13,516 nucleotides of DNA, from positions 1 to 13,516 of the forward strand of contig DATKWS010000027.1 in NCBI GenBank assembly GCA_035529435.1. Reading direction: 5' to 3'. A model generated the notes under the pieces. The model had not been told where the DNA came from, made no database searches, and saw only the letters and a program-made list of their open reading frames with translations. Source of the DNA: DATKWS01 sp035529435. GTDB lineage: Bacteria > Krumholzibacteriota > Krumholzibacteriia > Krumholzibacteriales > Krumholzibacteriaceae. Below are positions 6,998 through 13,516 of this stretch, piece by piece. The position numbers and the translations under genes were made by a program. The stretch's first letter is position 1. The number at the start of each line of letters is the position of its first letter.

Positions 6998-8775
6998 CAC
7001 TTCTCCGCGGAAGATACGGTGCGCTGGAACCGTCTTTCGAGATCGGCGAGATCGACGCGCAGCATCGTCGGGCGGCCGTGCGGGCATGTGAAGGGGAAAT
7101 CGGTGGCAAACAGCTGGTCGGTCAAACCCTCCATCTCACTCGTCGAGAGTCGCGCTCCCGCCTTGACAGCCGACCTGCACGCATATGTCTTCAGTACCTC
7201 CTCGATGCCAGACCCGTGGCCGCCCCTCTCGTGCAGGATGTCCCGGAGAAGCGTCCCGTCGTTCCAGTTCCGCGCGCCTGAGGGAATACCGCGAATGATG
7301 ATCGATCGCAGGCCGAACGGCTCGGCCTCGAAACCGATTCTCGGCAGCATGCCGGACAGCTCCTCGAAACGTTCGAACTCGGCGGCCGTCAGTTCCAGTG
7401 TTGCGGGGAAGAGGAGCGATTGTACGGCGGGGCTTTCACCCTGTATGTTTTTCTTTGCCGCGTTGAACAGAATCCGTTCGTGCGCGGCGTGCTGATCGAC
7501 GATAACGAGCCCGCCGCGAATCTGTATCAGGATGAAGCTCTGATGGAGCTGCCAGTAGAGTTTACCGCCCGGCATCACGGCCGATGCATCACCCTCCTCG
7601 AAGAGTGACAGCGGCGCCTCGTGGAGATTCCACGTGGGGTTTTCCTCGCCGAGTAGAGAGGTATCCCCTCCCGTGGGTACATGCTGATCGTAGTCGCTTT
7701 GGCGGGCGGCGGCGGAATCGCTTCTGAGTGGTGTCGCGGAGGGAAAGATGTTGCGGTAGATCGATTCGACCTTTTCCTGAAAACTGATCGTGTTGCCGCG
7801 GAGTACTTCACGCAGCGCCGTCGATACGAACCGGTGAACCTCGGCTTGTCTCCGGAACCGAATCTCCGCCTTTGCGGGATGGACGTTTATATCTATCTCT
7901 TCGGGAGGCACCTCGAGGAACAGAACCACTACCGGAAACCGGTCACCGGGAATGAGCGATTCGTACGCCTGGCGGATTGCATGGCTGATCATCCGGTCAT
8001 GCACCGATCGCCTGTTGACGAAGTGATACTGATGGGAACGGTTCGATCGCGTGAAGGCGGGCAGCGAGGTAAAACCGTGAATACTCATCCGCCCGAATCT
8101 CTCGTCGAATGTTTTGAGGTTCGGAAAGATCTCGTTGCCGAGAATCGCCTCGACACGCTCGCGGAGACTCGACGGCGCGTAGGCGTATATCTCGGATTCG
8201 CCATCACGCAGCGTGAAACCGACCTCCGGAAATGCAAGCGCGAATGTCTGCACGAGCGATGCGATACGCCTTCGCTCCGCCGTGTCCTTTGCGAGGAATT
8301 TCCGGCGGGCCGGAAAATCGTAAAAGAGATCCCGCACGCCGATCTCGGTGCCGGGATTCCGGACGCACGGCTCGTCCTTGATGCAGGCGTTGCCGCGCCA
8401 CTGCATCTGGCGCCCGATATCTTCCTCTCGAAAGCGGGAGGCGATTGTAAGGGTGCTGACCGTCCTTATGCTGGCCAGCGCCTCGCCCCTGAATCCGAGG
8501 GTCTGTACGTTGGCGAGGTCCTCGCTTCTCCGTATCTTGCTCGTCGAAAAATTTTCAACGGCAACGGGAAGATCCACGGCCGTTATGCCGTCTCCGTCGT
8601 CTTCCACCCTGATGTATGATTTTCCACCCTCGCCGATATCGATCACGATCCGCGATGCATGAGCATCCAGCGCGTTATCGAGCAATTCCTTGACGACGCT
8701 CAGCGGCCGTTCGATCACCTCTCCCGCGGCAATCCTGCTCGAGACTTCGGGGGGCAGCGTACGGATTACGGACAT
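6997..8775 (-). CDS. mutL: DNA mismatch repair protein MutL
   Basis: A 592-residue GHKL ATPase that links mismatch recognition by MutS to strand processing. N-terminal ATPase motifs are intact: VKELLDNALDA (28-38, with E29 and N34), DDGDGI (59-64), GFRGEAL (94-100) and NVHPAK (298-303). A variable linker spans about 330-400. The C-terminal dimerisation domain is of the endonuclease type. It holds DQHAAHE (427-433), a QSLLFP element (452-457) matching the sliding-clamp motif QxxLxP, ACR (532-534) and CPHGRP (564-569). The last glutamate of the metal-binding motif DQHA-X2-E-X4-E is replaced by N438. The start at 8775 has GGGGAG 6 bases upstream. No mutH-type partner is seen here. Enzyme identity is certain; nuclease activity is open because of the Asn. 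Confidence 0.96.
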   Translation of the reverse strand: MSVIRTLPPEVSSRIAAGEVIERPLSVVKELLDNALDAHASRIVIDIGEGGKSYIRVEDDGDGITAVDLPVAVENFSTSKIRRSEDLANVQTLGFRGEALASIRTVSTLTIASRFREEDIGRQMQWRGNACIKDEPCVRNPGTEIGVRDLFYDFPARRKFLAKDTAERRRIASLVQTFALAFPEVGFTLRDGESEIYAYAPSSLRERVEAILGNEIFPNLKTFDERFGRMSIHGFTSLPAFTRSNRSHQYHFVNRRSVHDRMISHAIRQAYESLIPGDRFPVVVLFLEVPPEEIDINVHPAKAEIRFRRQAEVHRFVSTALREVLRGNTISFQEKVESIYRNIFPSATPLRSDSAAARQSDYDQHVPTGGDTSLLGEENPTWNLHEAPLSLFEEGDASAVMPGGKLYWQLHQSFILIQIRGGLVIVDQHAAHERILFNAAKKNIQGESPAVQSLLFPATLELTAAEFERFEELSGMLPRIGFEAEPFGLRSIIIRGIPSGARNWNDGTLLRDILHERGGHGSGIEEVLKTYACRSAVKAGARLSTSEMEGLTDQLFATDFPFTCPHGRPTMLRVDLADLERRFQRTVSSAEK

Positions 8776-8856
8776 ACCGATCTCCCCGTGATTCCGGCCC
8801 GTCCATGATCAATGGCGGACATGACGTCAGGCGACGGATACATCTTCCAGGATGTT

Positions 8857-8886
8857 ACTGTATCACAGAGAATCTATCGAGGGCAA
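8857..8886 (-). promoter_or_regulatory. Promoter candidate for mutL-miaA
   Basis: TTGCCC (8886-8881) is followed by an 18-base spacer and TACAGT (8862-8857). The latter is preceded by TGA, giving an extended -10 (TGnTACAGT). Transcription would begin near 8850, leaving a leader of about 75 bases before the mutL ATG. The leader contains short overlapping inverted repeats around TGATCA (near 8810) but no clear riboswitch. mutL could also be read from the upstream gene, as no convincing terminator lies between them. Confidence 0.35.
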
Positions 8887-8911
8887 CGGCGAAAAACGGA
8901 ATGGGCCAGTG

Positions 8912-11191
8912 CTATTTCAACTTGGACTTGGCCTCGCTTATGAGATCGGCCGGTGTATCGGAAGATCCCGGATACAGGGTGTAGCTGCTCGAGATGTAGA
9001 ACGATTCCGGATCGTACAATCCTCTCTCCTTCAGCACATCGGTGATAAACCCGTTGATACGGTTCTCGAGGAAGCCGACCCGCTTGTAGCTCTCAAGCGA
9101 CAGCACGCCGAACAGATCTGATTCGATCCAGCAGAAATAATCGGTCCTGCGCACCCGCCGGCGTATCCCGATACTCAGCTCGTTGATGAGCCTGAGCGCA
9201 TCTTGATATTTAATATCAAGTAATTCTTTCAAGCCATTAATTTTAAATATAGTTACTGTAAATCCGTGATGGTATCTCGACGCACGCTCGATCTCGTCAC
9301 GCATCCGGTCGAGGAATATGCGCTGGTTGGTTCTGAGTAAATCATCGAACGTCAACGATTCGCGCTTCTCCTCCGTACGCTCGCGGTGTGTGAAGAGCGG
9401 CTCGATGAAGGTGCTGACGCGGCGGAGCAGCTCGATGTCATTCTCGACGAAGATCGAGGAATCGAGTGGATTGGTGGGGACTTTGTCGTACCCGATATAG
9501 ATCGCCGTGATCTTCTCGGATATGAGAAGCGGGTATGCAATGATCGAGCGGTAGAGGGGCGGTTTTTGCGACATATCGACATCGACGGAAAGAAAGCTCG
9601 TGCAGATCGGACGCTTCTCGGCCTCGATCTTGTTCATGATCATTGCATCGGAGGCCATGCGATGCTGGCGCATCGTTTCATCGGTGGGAAAATTGAAGAA
9701 CGCGCGTTCATGGTATCCAAGCCCCGTGAAGAAGAAACTCCCCAGCGAGGCCCCGACGAGGAATGAGAGGAGCTCCGGCATCTTCTTGATCCTGCCGATG
9801 GTATCGTTTATCGCTATGAGGCGCGGAGTGAGGGCGGACAGTTCCTCGAGACGCTCCATACTCCTCGCCTGGCGCGTCTCCCTGAGCTGCGTGTAGGTGA
9901 AAAAACTGACCTGAAAGCGGATCGTCTCCTTGATTCTGAAAAATCGCTCGAGCGCCGCGGGACTGGAGATCTCGACGACGAGTACACCGAGCGGCTCCTC
10001 ATGTACGAGCGGCAGGTAGATCGACGTGATCGCCCCTTGATCCAGCTTCAGCGTAAGCCCCGCTTCTTGACGCGCTTCGGTCATGAGTACTTCTTCTCCG
10101 TTGAGATACGCCTTCGCGAGGCTTCCCTTGATGCAGTGAATGCGCGGCATATGAACACCGTCGTGGATCTGCTGGTCGCTTCCTCCCAGAATCAGCCAGT
10201 TCCCCTCATCCGTTGCCGTGTAGACGGTCACCGTGTCGGCCTCGATCTGTTCGGCAATGAACCGGCAGAGAAATGTGAACATATCGTGAAAGCTGATTTC
10301 CCGGCTGAAGAGTGATTCGAGATGGGTCCGTATCCTGTATTCGATCTCCCGTATCTCATTGGCGTTTATCTTGAGGTGCTGTTCGAGAATCGGTGCTATC
10401 TTGGAGGCAAGGAGTTCTATCAATGCGACATCGGCATCACCGAGTTGCTTCTCCCCCCTGTTTGTCGATACGTTGAGAACGCCGAGAAGCCGGTCACCGA
10501 CCGCGAGGGGAGCCGAAATAGCGCTCTGGATCGCCGGCCTCTCGCGTGCCCGGGCATAGAGAGTCGTATCGATGATCTCGGTGATCAGTTTCGGGATCCG
10601 TGTCTCTGCAACCTCGCCCGCTATCCCCTCACCCATCCTCTGCCTCGTTCTCTTGATGGTGTCGTCGCTCAATCCCGTGGCGTACCCGATATAGAGCTCA
10701 TCGGTCTGGGGCGAGTGAAGCATGAGAGATCCGCTCGATGCTTGCACGGACCGCACCGCCACCTCGAGAAGCCACCGGAGGAGGCGGCCGCGGTCGGTTA
10801 TGCGGTCTATGTACTTCAGGGCCTCATCGAGATGCGCCGGCCAGGGAGGTTCCTCGCGTTCCGCCACACCCATGCCGGCCCCAAGATAATTGGCGGCTTC
10901 GGTGGGATTGACGATTCGCGCTTTGTCGCGCTGGAGCATCGCGATCTCCCGCTGGAACCGAGAGCGGTTCTCGGGAATGATGATATAATCGGCCGCGTGA
11001 AATGCCTCGGCGAACGAATCGTCCGAATATGCCGGAACTCCAATTATTTCAGATATTTCCATCGCCACGGCGAGCGGATCCCGGTCATAGATCGCAATAA
11101 TCTCGTGCCCCGGGGTTCGGTGAAACTCGCTGAGGATGGTGAGTTCTTCCTCCCCTCCACCCAGGATGGCGATCTTTATCGTGGGTTGCAC
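8912..11191 (-). CDS. Multi-domain sensor: Rossmann-like, three GAF regions and a degenerate GGDEF
   Basis: A soluble 759-residue protein with no signal peptide or membrane segment. Residues 5-105 look like a Rossmann-type nucleotide-binding fold (IAILGGGEEE, then IIAIYDRDP). GAF 1 spans about 137-270 (GEGIAGEVAET, ISAPLAVGDRLLGVLNVS). GAF 2 spans about 300-436. A weaker third GAF-like region covers about 470-602. Residues 625-759 align with a GGDEF domain, but the signature is ESDLF (690-694) and the metal-binding aspartate position reads FKIN (649-652). It should therefore not make c-di-GMP. RRTD (681-684) sits five residues before the signature, the spacing of the RxxD inhibitory site. The GTG start at 11191 has GGAGGA 5 bases upstream. 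The gene sits between mutS and mutL on the same strand. I do not recognise a named family for the whole architecture. A ligand-controlled c-di-GMP or GTP receptor is inference. Confidence 0.85.
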   Translation of the reverse strand: MQPTIKIAILGGGEEELTILSEFHRTPGHEIIAIYDRDPLAVAMEISEIIGVPAYSDDSFAEAFHAADYIIIPENRSRFQREIAMLQRDKARIVNPTEAANYLGAGMGVAEREEPPWPAHLDEALKYIDRITDRGRLLRWLLEVAVRSVQASSGSLMLHSPQTDELYIGYATGLSDDTIKRTRQRMGEGIAGEVAETRIPKLITEIIDTTLYARARERPAIQSAISAPLAVGDRLLGVLNVSTNRGEKQLGDADVALIELLASKIAPILEQHLKINANEIREIEYRIRTHLESLFSREISFHDMFTFLCRFIAEQIEADTVTVYTATDEGNWLILGGSDQQIHDGVHMPRIHCIKGSLAKAYLNGEEVLMTEARQEAGLTLKLDQGAITSIYLPLVHEEPLGVLVVEISSPAALERFFRIKETIRFQVSFFTYTQLRETRQARSMERLEELSALTPRLIAINDTIGRIKKMPELLSFLVGASLGSFFFTGLGYHERAFFNFPTDETMRQHRMASDAMIMNKIEAEKRPICTSFLSVDVDMSQKPPLYRSIIAYPLLISEKITAIYIGYDKVPTNPLDSSIFVENDIELLRRVSTFIEPLFTHRERTEEKRESLTFDDLLRTNQRIFLDRMRDEIERASRYHHGFTVTIFKINGLKELLDIKYQDALRLINELSIGIRRRVRRTDYFCWIESDLFGVLSLESYKRVGFLENRINGFITDVLKERGLYDPESFYISSSYTLYPGSSDTPADLISEAKSKLK
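9202..9220. repeat. Perfect 19-base palindrome inside an AT-rich coding island
   Basis: CTTGATATT and its exact reverse complement AATATCAAG flank one central base. The palindrome lies inside the degenerate GGDEF domain of the GAF protein, covering codons 658-663 and the first base of 664. It sits at one end of a stretch (9202-9263) with about 12 G or C in 62 bases, within otherwise GC-rich DNA. It could be a protein-binding site or simply a product of the local codons. Confidence 0.6.
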
Positions 11192-11235
11192 TGCTTCCTC
11201 CGGCGCCGATACAGGAGTCGTAATGATCCGTTTAT

Positions 11236-11244
11236 ATTATAGCA
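11236..11244 (-). promoter_or_regulatory. Extended -10 promoter candidate for the GAF/GGDEF gene
   Basis: On the minus strand TGC is followed directly by TATAAT, a perfect extended -10 element (TGnTATAAT). No good -35 hexamer is found at 16-18 bases, which extended -10 promoters can tolerate. Transcription would start near 11229, about 38 bases before the GTG start codon. It lies in the 78-base gap after mutS, giving the sensor gene expression independent of mutS. Confidence 0.5.
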
Positions 11245-11269
11245 AGAGTTACGCCAGATGGCCGGTCGG

Positions 11270-13516
11270 TCACTTTTTCCGTGCGAGCGCCTTGAGATCG
11301 GCCAGGATCCGGAGGGCCTCGAGGGGCGTTATCGCGTTCGTGTCTATATCGTTGAGGATTTCCCGTATCCGAGATTCATCGGGAAAGAGCTCCCTCTGCA
11401 CGGGTTTCTCGTCCATTCGTATGCGTGGAATCACATGCTCCTGTTCGAGGGAGGTGAGGATTTCGCGTGACCGTTCTATGACCGTGCTCGGGAGGCCGGC
11501 GAGCTGGGCGACGTGTATCCCGTAGCTCCTGTCAGTCATACCGGGCCGTATCCTGTACAGAAACAGTATCGTGTCCCCCCATTCCTTGACATCGACGACG
11601 AGGTTCTGGACACGCGGGAAGATCTCGGCAAGCGTCGTCAGTTCATGGAAATGGGTGGCGAACAACGTCTTGGGACGCCTTCCCTCCGAGTCGAGGAGAT
11701 ACTCCGTTACGGCCCACGCGATGCTCAGCCCGTCGAGGGTACTCGTGCCGCGCCCGATCTCGTCGAGAATGACGAGACTTCTGGATGTGCAATTGTGGAG
11801 AATCTTCGCCGTTTCCGCCATCTCGACGAGAAAGGTACTCTGCCCCTTGGCGAGATTGTCACTGGAGCCGACCCGCGTGAATACACGGTCCAGGACACCG
11901 AGAACAGCCCGCGATGCCGGGACGAAGATCCCGGCGTGCGCCAGGATGGCGATCAGGGCCGTCTGCCTGATATAGGTCGATTTACCTCCCATGTTGGGGC
12001 CGGTGATGATGAGAACCTGCTTCTCTTCGGGTCTGATAAAACAATCGTTGGGTATGAAGCTCTTATCCGAGATCACCTCGACGACCGGGTGTCTACCTTC
12101 CGTGATGAGCAGATCGTTTCCCGTATCGAATTCCGGACGGCAATAGTTGCGTTCGATGGCGAGATCGGCGAGGGAGGCGAGCAGATCGAGAATGGCCACC
12201 GACTTCGCGATTCCCTGCAGTGCGGCGCTCTCCCGGGTGATGCGTTCGCAGATATCATCGAAAACCCGCCTCTCGAGCTCGATGCGGCGTGATTCGGCGG
12301 TGAGAATGGACTGCTCCCGCTCTTTGAGCTCCTCGGTGACGTACCGCTGCGACGAGACGAGGGTCTGCTTGGCGGTATAGTCGTCGGGAACCTTGCTGTC
12401 ATGTATCCGCGAAACCTCGATATAGTAACCGAACACCTTGTTGAAACCGACCTTGAGCGATGGAATGCCCGTCCGTTTCTTCTCTGCCTCCTGGAGCGAT
12501 GCGATCCAGCGCTTGCCCTTCTCCGATTCACTGATGAGACTGTCGAGCTCTCCATCGAATCCCTTGCGGATCACGCCACAATCACGGAGGCTCGCGGGTC
12601 CCTCGGGATCGATGCTGTCCCTGACGAGCTGGAGGGCGGCGGGCGGCTGCCTGAAGTGCTCTCGGTGCTTCGCGATGATCGGTGCCGTGATCCCCTCCGA
12701 TAAACGCTCGATCTCCGGTATCCGGTCGAGCGCCTCGGCGAGGCTGAGGAGCTCCCGAGGACCCGCCCTGCGCGTCGATATCCGTGAGACGATGCGTTCG
12801 ATGTCGGGAAACCGTTGCATTGCACGCCTGATGTTCCGAAGCGCCACCTGGTCCGTTTGGAATGCGGCGATACCGTCAAGGCGCTCTGCGATGGTATGCA
12901 TGTCGCGTGACGGCAGCCGCAGCCACGACCGCAGCTCACGCGCCCCCGCCGCAGTCACCGTCCGATCGATATGATGGATCAGTGTCGTTTCGGGGGCGTT
13001 TCCCATGATCGGTTCGAAGATCTCGAGATTCCGCAGGGTTTCCCCGTCCATGAAGAGGGTACCGGCCGAAATGAACAGCCGAACACCGGTAATGTGCTTC
13101 AGATCACTCTGCCGCAGCCCCTTGACGTATTCGAGAAGGGCGCCGGCGGCGGAGACGGCCGCCGGCTTTTCCTCGATGCCGAAACAGTGGAGGCTCTCGA
13201 TGCCGAAATGGCCGCACAGTGACTCGTGCGCCGTCGAGAGCCCGAATCGATGAGGGGCGATCTCCCGGATCGAACACGAAGGATTGCGGGTGGTGATCAT
13301 CGATGTCACCTCGCGTGCATCTTCGGGAATGATCGCCTCGCGGATCGTGTATCCGGAGAGGAGATGCTCCGCCGCCCGGGCCGTTTCCTCCCCCGCGATG
13401 AATTCTCCCGTGGAAAGATCGAGGAATGCAAAGCCGTACCGCTCACCGCGCGGGACGATGGAAGCGAGAAAGTTGTTTTCCTTCTCGGACAGGGTCGCCG
13501 CCGACAGGGACGTGCC
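11270..13516 (-). CDS. mutS: DNA mismatch repair ATPase MutS (5' end outside window)
   Basis: The frame is open to the window edge, giving 748 C-terminal residues that begin GTSLSAATLSEKENN. This matches the PGT-motif region after the mismatch-binding domain, so roughly 110-115 residues, including the Phe-X-Glu mismatch reader, are missing. Connector, lever and clamp domains follow (LKVGFNKVFGYYIEV near 12456-12412). The ATPase has Walker A GPNMGGKST (near 12001-11975), SSDNLAKGQSTFLVEM (near 11867-11820) and Walker B ILDEIGRGTS (near 11770-11741). The protein ends with a helix-turn-helix tail (TPLEALRILADLKAL). QRELF (11398-11384) before that tail resembles a sliding-clamp-binding pentapeptide. 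An internal GTG at 13309 is not the start, because homology continues upstream. It recognises mismatches and recruits MutL. Confidence 0.97.
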   Translation of the reverse strand, partial: GTSLSAATLSEKENNFLASIVPRGERYGFAFLDLSTGEFIAGEETARAAEHLLSGYTIREAIIPEDAREVTSMITTRNPSCSIREIAPHRFGLSTAHESLCGHFGIESLHCFGIEEKPAAVSAAGALLEYVKGLRQSDLKHITGVRLFISAGTLFMDGETLRNLEIFEPIMGNAPETTLIHHIDRTVTAAGARELRSWLRLPSRDMHTIAERLDGIAAFQTDQVALRNIRRAMQRFPDIERIVSRISTRRAGPRELLSLAEALDRIPEIERLSEGITAPIIAKHREHFRQPPAALQLVRDSIDPEGPASLRDCGVIRKGFDGELDSLISESEKGKRWIASLQEAEKKRTGIPSLKVGFNKVFGYYIEVSRIHDSKVPDDYTAKQTLVSSQRYVTEELKEREQSILTAESRRIELERRVFDDICERITRESAALQGIAKSVAILDLLASLADLAIERNYCRPEFDTGNDLLITEGRHPVVEVISDKSFIPNDCFIRPEEKQVLIITGPNMGGKSTYIRQTALIAILAHAGIFVPASRAVLGVLDRVFTRVGSSDNLAKGQSTFLVEMAETAKILHNCTSRSLVILDEIGRGTSTLDGLSIAWAVTEYLLDSEGRRPKTLFATHFHELTTLAEIFPRVQNLVVDVKEWGDTILFLYRIRPGMTDRSYGIHVAQLAGLPSTVIERSREILTSLEQEHVIPRIRMDEKPVQRELFPDESRIREILNDIDTNAITPLEALRILADLKALARKK

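Noticed and set aside
6998..7087. N-terminal extension of MiaA by 30 residues
   Set aside because: It overlaps the end of mutL, is arginine-rich and precedes the P-loop strand that should be the N-terminus. The TGATG junction gives a better start.
7681..8619. Plus-strand open frame of 312 codons opposite mutL
   Set aside because: Antisense to conserved MutL ATPase motifs, with no recognisable protein features or ribosome site.
8776..8911. Leader of mutL as a possible riboswitch
   Set aside because: Only short competing inverted repeats around TGATCA are present, with no conserved riboswitch core that I can recognise.
10322..11242. Plus-strand open frame of 306 codons opposite the GAF region
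   Set aside because: Antisense shadow of GAF and Rossmann coding sequence. Composition is rich in Arg, Gly and Pro, without domain signals.
13307..13309. GTG at 13309 as the start of mutS
   Set aside because: The open frame continues upstream to the window edge with clear MutS homology (PGT-motif region), so this is an internal valine.

Overview
All genes in this window lie on the minus strand, so transcription runs from high to low coordinates. The DNA is fairly GC-rich and the spacers are short. I see no insertion sequence, phage gene, CRISPR array or rRNA. An LpxL/HtrB-type acyltransferase points to a Gram-negative (lipid A-bearing) bacterium. MutL carries an endonuclease-type C-terminal domain, which rules out a close relative of E. 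coli. The DUF512 radical-SAM/der/plsY/gpsA block and the mutL-miaA pair are arrangements I associate with clostridia, deltaproteobacteria and several uncultivated phyla. I cannot name the organism more precisely.

In transcription order the first module is DNA repair and tRNA modification. mutS comes first, with its 5' end outside the window (11270-13516). Next is a 759-residue protein with a Rossmann-like domain, about three GAF domains and a degenerate GGDEF domain (8912-11191), then mutL (6997-8775) and miaA (6086-6997), which share one base. The GAF/GGDEF gene has its own extended -10 promoter candidate and a GTG start. mutL has a second promoter candidate upstream.

The second module starts with a tRNA-Gly(CCC) gene at 5890-5962, behind a TTGACA-type promoter candidate. 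A hairpin with a T-rich tail follows. Then comes a tightly packed run: DUF512 radical SAM protein, der, plsY, gpsA and a small MerR-family regulator (1107-5833). The first four genes are coupled by a 4-base overlap, a 2-base gap and a 1-base gap. They combine ribosome assembly (Der) with the first steps of phospholipid synthesis: GpsA makes sn-glycerol-3-phosphate and PlsY acylates it.

The third module is tRNA-Pro(GGG) at 890-966, a lipid A-type acyltransferase (36-869), and the first 11 codons of another gene at the window edge (1-34).

Most genes are ordinary housekeeping genes. The most novel candidate is the sensory protein between mutS and mutL. Its GGDEF domain has lost the catalytic signature but keeps an RxxD motif at the spacing of the c-di-GMP inhibitory site. 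This is the same logic as the known receptor PelD, here placed next to mismatch repair. Within its gene lies an abrupt AT-rich island holding a perfect 19-base palindrome. MutL also shows an unusual Glu-to-Asn change in its metal-binding endonuclease motif.
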